NCBI GenBank assembly: GCA_900468625.1
Contig: UBUL01000037.1
Coordinates: forward strand, 1-64,000
Source of the DNA: Hyphomicrobiales bacterium
Lineage (GTDB): Bacteria; Pseudomonadota; Alphaproteobacteria; Rhizobiales; Rhizobiaceae
Length of the DNA: 64,000 bases
Direction: 5' to 3'
Of this stretch, positions 59,711 to 64,000 are shown in pieces; position 1 is the first letter of the stretch; each line of letters opens with the position of its first letter. The position numbers were made by a program, and so were the translations under genes. The notes under the pieces are model-generated. The model was not told the DNA's origin and ran no database searches. It was given only the letters and a program-made list of their open reading frames with translations.

Positions 59711-60985
59711 GTGACGACTACATCCCAGGCCATGACCCATGGGCAATTGCCCATGGGCAAGCGCGAGTTTATCGCACTCGCGGCCTTCCTGATGGCGACC
59801 AATTCGCTTGCAATTGACATCATGCTTCCCGCTCTCCAGCAGATCGGCTCGAGCCTTGGTGTGATGAACGAGAATCATCGGCAATATGTGGTGACGGCCT
59901 ACCTGATCGGTTTCGGTTCGGCGCAGCTCATCTACGGTCCCCTGTCGGATCGATTCGGCCGTCGTATGCCCCTCTTGATCGGCATCACCGTCTACGTCGT
60001 CTCGGCATTCGGCATTGCACTCATTCCGTCCTTTGCCGGCCTTCTCACCCTGCGTTTCATACAGGGCCTTGGCTCGGCGGCGACCCGTGTCATCACCGTG
60101 TCCATCGTCCGCGACGTCTTCGGCGGTCGCCTGATGGCCGAAGTCATGTCGCTCATCATGATGGTCTTCATGATCGTTCCGGTCATCGCGCCGGGAAGCG
60201 GCCAGATCATCATGCTCGTCAGCACCTGGCACATGATCTTCGTTTTCATCGGCACCATGGCGACGCTGGTCGGTCTCTGGATGTATTTCCGGCTTCCTGA
60301 GACGCTGAAGCCTGAAAATGTCCGTCCCCTGACGATCCAATCGATCGCCTCCGGCTTCAAGATCGTTCTGACGAACCGCGTAGCCCTCTGTTATACCCTT
60401 GCCAGCACGTTCCTGTTCGGGGCGCTGTTCGGCTTCATCAATTCGGCGCAGCAGATCTACAGCGGCATTTACGGACTTGGCGTGTATACGCCGGTCGCCT
60501 TTGGTGGCGTGGCGCTGTTCATGGCGCTGTCCTCCTTCATCAACTCGCAGTTGGTCGGCCGTTTCGGCATGCGACGGCTATCGCACGCCGCACTGCTCGG
60601 CTTCTCCCTCATTACCTCCGTTTGGCTGATGGTGCAGCTCTATGGCCCGGCGCCGATGCCTTTCCCGTTGTTCATGGTGTTTTTCGCTATGGCGATGTTC
60701 CAGTTCGGCTGGATCGGCTCGAATTTCAACTCGCTCGCCATGGAGCCGCTTGGCCATGTCGCCGGCACCGCTTCGTCGGTGCTCGGTTTCATGAGCACGG
60801 TCGGCGGCGCATCGATCGGCGCCGGTATCGGTCAATATTTCGACGGCACGGCGACGCCGATGGTCATCGGCTACTTCACCGTCTCCCTCATCGGCATCGT
60901 CTTCGTCTTGATCGCCGAAAAAGGAAAGCTGTTTCGCCCGCACAACGCACCGCCTCCGGCTGACCAGTCGCTCGCTTTACATTGA
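59711..60985 (+). CDS. MFS transporter, Bcr/CflA drug-resistance family (copy 1)
   Basis: A 424-residue, 12-helix major facilitator of the Bcr/CflA group. LIYGPLSDRFGRRMPLLIG after helix 2 is the MFS motif A, ALQQIGSSLGV precedes it, and RFIQGLGSAATRVITVSIVRD is the family's helix 4 motif. These are proton-driven exporters of drugs or small metabolites. GTG 59711 gives eight extra residues before an in-frame ATG at 59735; either may be used. The next gene is a close paralogue. Confidence 0.9.
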   Translation: MTTTSQAMTHGQLPMGKREFIALAAFLMATNSLAIDIMLPALQQIGSSLGVMNENHRQYVVTAYLIGFGSAQLIYGPLSDRFGRRMPLLIGITVYVVSAFGIALIPSFAGLLTLRFIQGLGSAATRVITVSIVRDVFGGRLMAEVMSLIMMVFMIVPVIAPGSGQIIMLVSTWHMIFVFIGTMATLVGLWMYFRLPETLKPENVRPLTIQSIASGFKIVLTNRVALCYTLASTFLFGALFGFINSAQQIYSGIYGLGVYTPVAFGGVALFMALSSFINSQLVGRFGMRRLSHAALLGFSLITSVWLMVQLYGPAPMPFPLFMVFFAMAMFQFGWIGSNFNSLAMEPLGHVAGTASSVLGFMSTVGGASIGAGIGQYFDGTATPMVIGYFTVSLIGIVFVLIAEKGKLFRPHNAPPPADQSLALH

Positions 60986-60998
60986 CAGGCATATCCGA

Positions 60999-62282
60999 AT
61001 GACAACCCAGCCTCAGTCCCAGCAGCCGACCCAGTCCGGCTCCAGCCGTATCGGCCTCGGCATTGTGGAATTCATTCTCACGATCGCTCTGATGACGGCC
61101 AGTATTTCCATGGGCATCGACAGCATGCTGCCTGCGCTGCCGAATATCGGCCAGTCGCTTCACGTCGCCAATCCGAACGACACCCAGCTCGTCATCGGCG
61201 TCTATTTCCTCGGTTTCGGCATTTGCCAGCTTTTCTTCGGCAGCCTGTCGGATACCTATGGCCGGCGGTACATCCTGCTCGGCGGTCTTGCATTCTATAC
61301 GGTGACCCTGTTCGCAGCGGCCTGGAGCGGCAGCCTCTTTGCGCTGCTGACAATGCGCTTTGCGCAGGGTGTGGGCGCGGCAGCAGTCCGCATCACCACG
61401 CTTGCCATCGTCCGCGATTGCTTCGGCGGCCGCGAAATGGCCCGCGTCATGTCCTATGTGATGATCGTCTTCATGATCATGCCGATGGTCGCGCCCTTCG
61501 TCGGCCAGATGATCGTCGCCTATTCGAACTGGCAATGGATCTTCATTCTGCTCGGCATCGTCAGCGCCGGCCTTTTCCTCGTCGCCTTCTTCCGCATGAA
61601 GGAGACGCTGCCCGTCGAAGAGCGCCTGCCGCTCTCGGTCGCTTCGGTTCTTTCCGGCTTCAAGACGGTGCTGACCAACCGCATCACCTGCGGCTACATG
61701 ATCGGCCTGACGCTCTATACCGGCGTCATCTGCGCCTACATCGTCTCCGTGCAGCAGGTTTTCGGCGAAGTCTACGGTCTCGGAGAAACGTTCCCGATCG
61801 CCTTTGCGGCAACGGCAGCCGGCACGGCCGTCGCGCAGTTTGCCAATGGCTATTTCGTCCGAAGCTTCGGCATGCGCCGTATTTCTCACGCCGCGATGAT
61901 CGTTTTCACCGTTTTGGGTGCGGTGGGCTACGTGGTCGGCATGTTCGGTCAGCCGAGCTTCGCGTTCATTTACGTGCTGATCTCGATCATGCTGATGATG
62001 TTCGCCGTCATCACCACCAACTGCATGGCGATCAGTCTTGAGCCGATGGGGCATCTGGCGGGCACTGCCGCCGCCATCACCAGCTCGGTCTCCACGACAG
62101 TGGGCGTTCTCATAGGTGGAGTCGTCGGCCAGATGTTCGATGGGACCGCGCAGCCGCTGCTCGCCGGTTTCACTTTATTCGGTGTGCTGTCGATCCTGGC
62201 GACGCTCTGGGCGGAGCGCGGCAAGCTCTTCACCCATCCAGGCGATACACCGGCCCTGGAAGCGGGCATGGGGCACGTCTAG
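60999..62282 (+). CDS. MFS transporter, Bcr/CflA drug-resistance family (copy 2)
   Basis: A 427-residue, 12-helix exporter similar along its length to the preceding protein. It has QLFFGSLSDTYGRRYILLGG (motif A), RFAQGVGAAAVRITTLAIVRD, and shared PMGHLAGTAAAI and FDGTAQPL segments near the C-terminus. The 13-base gap indicates one transcript. The two may form a functional pair or reflect recent duplication followed by divergence. Its TAG stop lies on the edge of a RIME-type repeat. Confidence 0.9.
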   Translation: MTTQPQSQQPTQSGSSRIGLGIVEFILTIALMTASISMGIDSMLPALPNIGQSLHVANPNDTQLVIGVYFLGFGICQLFFGSLSDTYGRRYILLGGLAFYTVTLFAAAWSGSLFALLTMRFAQGVGAAAVRITTLAIVRDCFGGREMARVMSYVMIVFMIMPMVAPFVGQMIVAYSNWQWIFILLGIVSAGLFLVAFFRMKETLPVEERLPLSVASVLSGFKTVLTNRITCGYMIGLTLYTGVICAYIVSVQQVFGEVYGLGETFPIAFAATAAGTAVAQFANGYFVRSFGMRRISHAAMIVFTVLGAVGYVVGMFGQPSFAFIYVLISIMLMMFAVITTNCMAISLEPMGHLAGTAAAITSSVSTTVGVLIGGVVGQMFDGTAQPLLAGFTLFGVLSILATLWAERGKLFTHPGDTPALEAGMGHV

Positions 62283-62345
62283 TGCAATTCCAGGAAAAGT
62301 GACAAGCGGTTTTCCGTCCGGAATTGCGTGACGACAAAGACTCTA
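62279..62345. repeat. RIME-type palindromic repeat (inverse copy)
   Basis: CTAGTGCAATTCCAGGAAAA at 62279 continues through CGGTTTTCCGTCCGGAATTG to CTCTAG near 62345. It is the reverse complement, with few changes, of the module at 22009-22057 plus part of its neighbour. GCAATTCC and GGAATTGC form the palindrome. Its first bases provide the stop codon of the second MFS gene. Confidence 0.8.
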
Positions 62346-62360
62346 GGCGACGTGCGCTCC

Positions 62361-63305
62361 TCAAACGCCGCCGCGCGGACGGCTGACCCAGCGTACCGCC
62401 GCAGCGATCGCGAGGCCGAATAGCGGCCACATCGCCCATGGCGTTCCATGCCAGGTGAAGAGGTTGATCGCGACGATGCCGACGCCGGTGATGACAAAGC
62501 CGGCGATGGCCATATCGATCTGCCTGCTACTGCGCATAACGCGATATGCCGTAACCCACAGAATGATGAGTATCGGCCATTTCGCCCAGAACTCGCCATC
62601 CCAAGTCAGTCCGTTGAGCAAGGCAAGGCCGGCGCACACGACCAGTGGCGGACCATAGCTACGCCGCCAATCCAGCATCACAAGTTCTCTCGCCGCGATC
62701 TCGGGCGACCATGCCGGCTCTGGCTTCGGATTAGGGTTTGACTTCGGCTGGTAGGCGGAGGCGGCGGTATCGAGTACCTGCACGCCAGCGATCCGCAGCG
62801 CATAGCTCGGCACACCGCCCTCGATGTTCTTGACATCGAGCTGCCCAAGAAAATCGAAACCGACGGCAACCTTATTGCGGACCTGATCATAGACTGTGTT
62901 GGAAATGACGATGCCGCCAGGAACTGCCCGCGATTGCAGCCGGGCGGCGATGTTGACGCCATCGCCATAGAGGTCGTTGCCATCGGCGATGACGTCGCCG
63001 AGGTTAAGGCCGATGCGGAAGAGCATCTGCTTTTCGGGATCGATGGCGGCGTTATAACCCGCCAATTCGTTCTGGATGTCGATGGCCGCCCGCACGGCTT
63101 CTACGACGCTCGGAAATTCGGCAAAGACGCCATCACCCCAGGTATTGATCACCCTGCCGCCATGAGCCTCGATCAGCCGTGTCATCGCATCGCGGTAGCG
63201 TCGGAGGGTTTCAAGCGTACCCTCCTCGTCCTTCCCCATAAGACGCGAATAGTCCTGCACATCGGCGCAGAAGATGGTAGTCAGCTTGCGGCTTGTCTCG
63301 GACAT
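62361..63305 (-). CDS. Class III adenylate/guanylate cyclase with C-terminal membrane helices
   Basis: A 314-residue protein. The cyclase homology domain covers about residues 5-175: IFCADVQDYSRLMGKDEEGTL with the first metal Asp, HGGRVINTWGDGVFAEFPS with the second, and DLYGDGVNIAARLQ with the transition-state Asn and Arg. The lysine that usually contacts adenine (IVKTTGDG in relatives) is Asn here. A Pro/Lys linker leads to four short hydrophobic segments at the C-terminus, an inverted order compared with classical membrane cyclases. cAMP production is likely but not certain. ATG 63305 is used rather than 63314. Confidence 0.88.
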   Translation of the reverse strand: MSETSRKLTTIFCADVQDYSRLMGKDEEGTLETLRRYRDAMTRLIEAHGGRVINTWGDGVFAEFPSVVEAVRAAIDIQNELAGYNAAIDPEKQMLFRIGLNLGDVIADGNDLYGDGVNIAARLQSRAVPGGIVISNTVYDQVRNKVAVGFDFLGQLDVKNIEGGVPSYALRIAGVQVLDTAASAYQPKSNPNPKPEPAWSPEIAARELVMLDWRRSYGPPLVVCAGLALLNGLTWDGEFWAKWPILIILWVTAYRVMRSSRQIDMAIAGFVITGVGIVAINLFTWHGTPWAMWPLFGLAIAAAVRWVSRPRGGV

Positions 63306-63357
63306 CGACCTCATCTCCGCGGCAGGCGCCCACCAAGGCTCCCGCCTGTTGCAAAAA

Positions 63358-63386
63358 AGATAGCTTTCCAGACGCCACTTTCCAAG
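63358..63386 (-). promoter_or_regulatory. Putative promoter of the cyclase gene
   Basis: On the minus strand, CTTGGA (63386-63381), a 17-base spacer and CTATCT (63363-63358) match CTTGAC-N17-CTATAT with few changes. It is about 53 bases upstream of the cyclase ATG, inside the 115-base gap after the next gene. Confidence 0.55.
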
Positions 63387-63420
63387 TAGCAGCGACGATT
63401 ATCAGGTCGATCCGCTCACC

Positions 63421-64000
63421 TTAAATGGTGAAGACCTCGCGCCGCAGCAATTCCCAGCTATCCTTGTCCACTGCAACCAGCAGTCCGCCATCGAGATGAT
63501 GCGGCAAATAGGGCGAGCCGTCGAAACGACGGACATAGGCGCCGGCTTCGGCCGAGATCAGCGATCCGGCCAGATGATCCCAGGGCATCAGCTTGTTGTA
63601 CATGAGGTAATGCGCATAGCCGCCCGCGAGCGTACGGTATTCATGCGCCGCACAGCGATAGCAGGTCGTATAGCGCACCTTGGCGAGATTGCCCATGATT
63701 TCGGCGCGTTTTTCCTTGGGTAGATAACCCGTGGCTGCCATGCCGACCAGTTCGTCCAGCGGGACGGATGGAGCAACGTTGAGACGCAGCATCTCGCCAT
63801 CGGGCCGGCGCAGCCATGCGCCGCTGCCGCGTTCCGCCAGCACCCAGTCGTCGCCCATCGGATCGAAGATGATGCCGGCAACAGTCTCGCCCTTCGAGAC
63901 TACCGAAGCCATGACGCCGTAGGCCGGGATGCCGGCGGCGAAATTGAATGTCCCATCGACGGGATCGACGATGATGGCGAGATCGGCATTCTGCAGCTTC
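63421..64000 (-). CDS. Inositol monophosphatase family protein (N-terminus outside window)
   Basis: The frame is open to the window end, so the first ATG seen (63912) is internal. The metal-binding motif DPVDGTFNFAAGIP is encoded at about 63920-63965, and the C-terminal motif appears as YNKLMPWDHLAGSLISAEAGAYVRRFDG (WDxAAG-type). These define the IMPase superfamily, Mg-dependent phosphatases acting on inositol phosphate, histidinol phosphate or related esters. Which one cannot be told from this part. Confidence 0.9.
   Translation of the reverse strand, partial: KLQNADLAIIVDPVDGTFNFAAGIPAYGVMASVVSKGETVAGIIFDPMGDDWVLAERGSGAWLRRPDGEMLRLNVAPSVPLDELVGMAATGYLPKEKRAEIMGNLAKVRYTTCYRCAAHEYRTLAGGYAHYLMYNKLMPWDHLAGSLISAEAGAYVRRFDGSPYLPHHLDGGLLVAVDKDSWELLRREVFTI

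Overview
The window looks like an ordinary chromosomal segment of a Rhizobiaceae alphaproteobacterium, most likely Rhizobium. The evidence is the high GC content with dense, often overlapping genes, GTG and TTG starts, and a CTTGAC-N17-CTATAT-like promoter. Other pointers are RIME-type palindromic repeats, a gcvTHP operon behind a tandem glycine riboswitch, a rhizobial-style suf operon with two cysteine desulfurases, and a purC-purS-small ORF-purQ block. No rRNA, tRNA, CRISPR array, insertion sequence, prophage or replication origin was seen.

Layout. 1-1.9 kb: end of a formaldehyde-detoxification set (class III alcohol dehydrogenase tail, UPF0178 protein, S-formylglutathione hydrolase), then a guanidinium exporter (sugE) behind what reads as a guanidine-II (mini-ykkC) riboswitch. 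1.9-8.2 kb, minus strand: two DoxX proteins, pccB, a lipoprotein, an ATP12 chaperone, a HAD phosphatase, an RluC-type pseudouridine synthase and a PCuAC copper chaperone. 8.4-13 kb: glycine riboswitch plus gcvT-gcvH-gcvP. 13.4-21 kb: an orphan antitoxin-like gene, then the minus-strand Fe-S operon (nifS-like, sufB, sufC, sufD, sufS, a DUF59 gene, sufA) with an Irr-type iron box upstream. 21-31 kb: an alpha/beta hydrolase, a repeat cluster, a GNAT protein, a caspase-fold protein that has lost both catalytic residues, tyrS, an MGMT-like protein and a large AsmA/YhdP-type protein.

31-36.7 kb: bcp, a DUF455 ferritin-like protein, an M23 peptidase, a DEAD-box helicase, a Nudix hydrolase and a hexapeptide acetyltransferase. 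36.8-42.5 kb, minus strand: a TfoX domain protein and a molybdenum-hydroxylase maturation set (MoxR ATPase, CoxE/VWA, split XdhC, MoeA/MobA-like fusion, flavin reductase) without the enzyme it should serve. 42.6-57.2 kb: a periplasmic binding protein, rpe, and purine biosynthesis genes (purB, purC, purS, purQ, purL) interleaved with membrane proteins, small hydrolases, a MocR regulator divergent from a DUF1127 gene, and a PagL-like protein. purB and purC share a distinctive promoter-like sequence. 57-64 kb: bolA and grxD (partners in Fe-S/iron handling), two tandem Bcr/CflA drug exporters, a class III nucleotide cyclase and the C-terminal part of an inositol monophosphatase-family protein.

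The most notable items are the guanidine riboswitch with a visible anti-Shine-Dalgarno linker, the pseudo-caspase with 57-residue repeats, RIME repeats that supply stop codons, the shared pur promoter sequence, and the orphan Mo-hydroxylase maturation cluster. All functional calls come from reading the sequence and recalling families; no database search was run.
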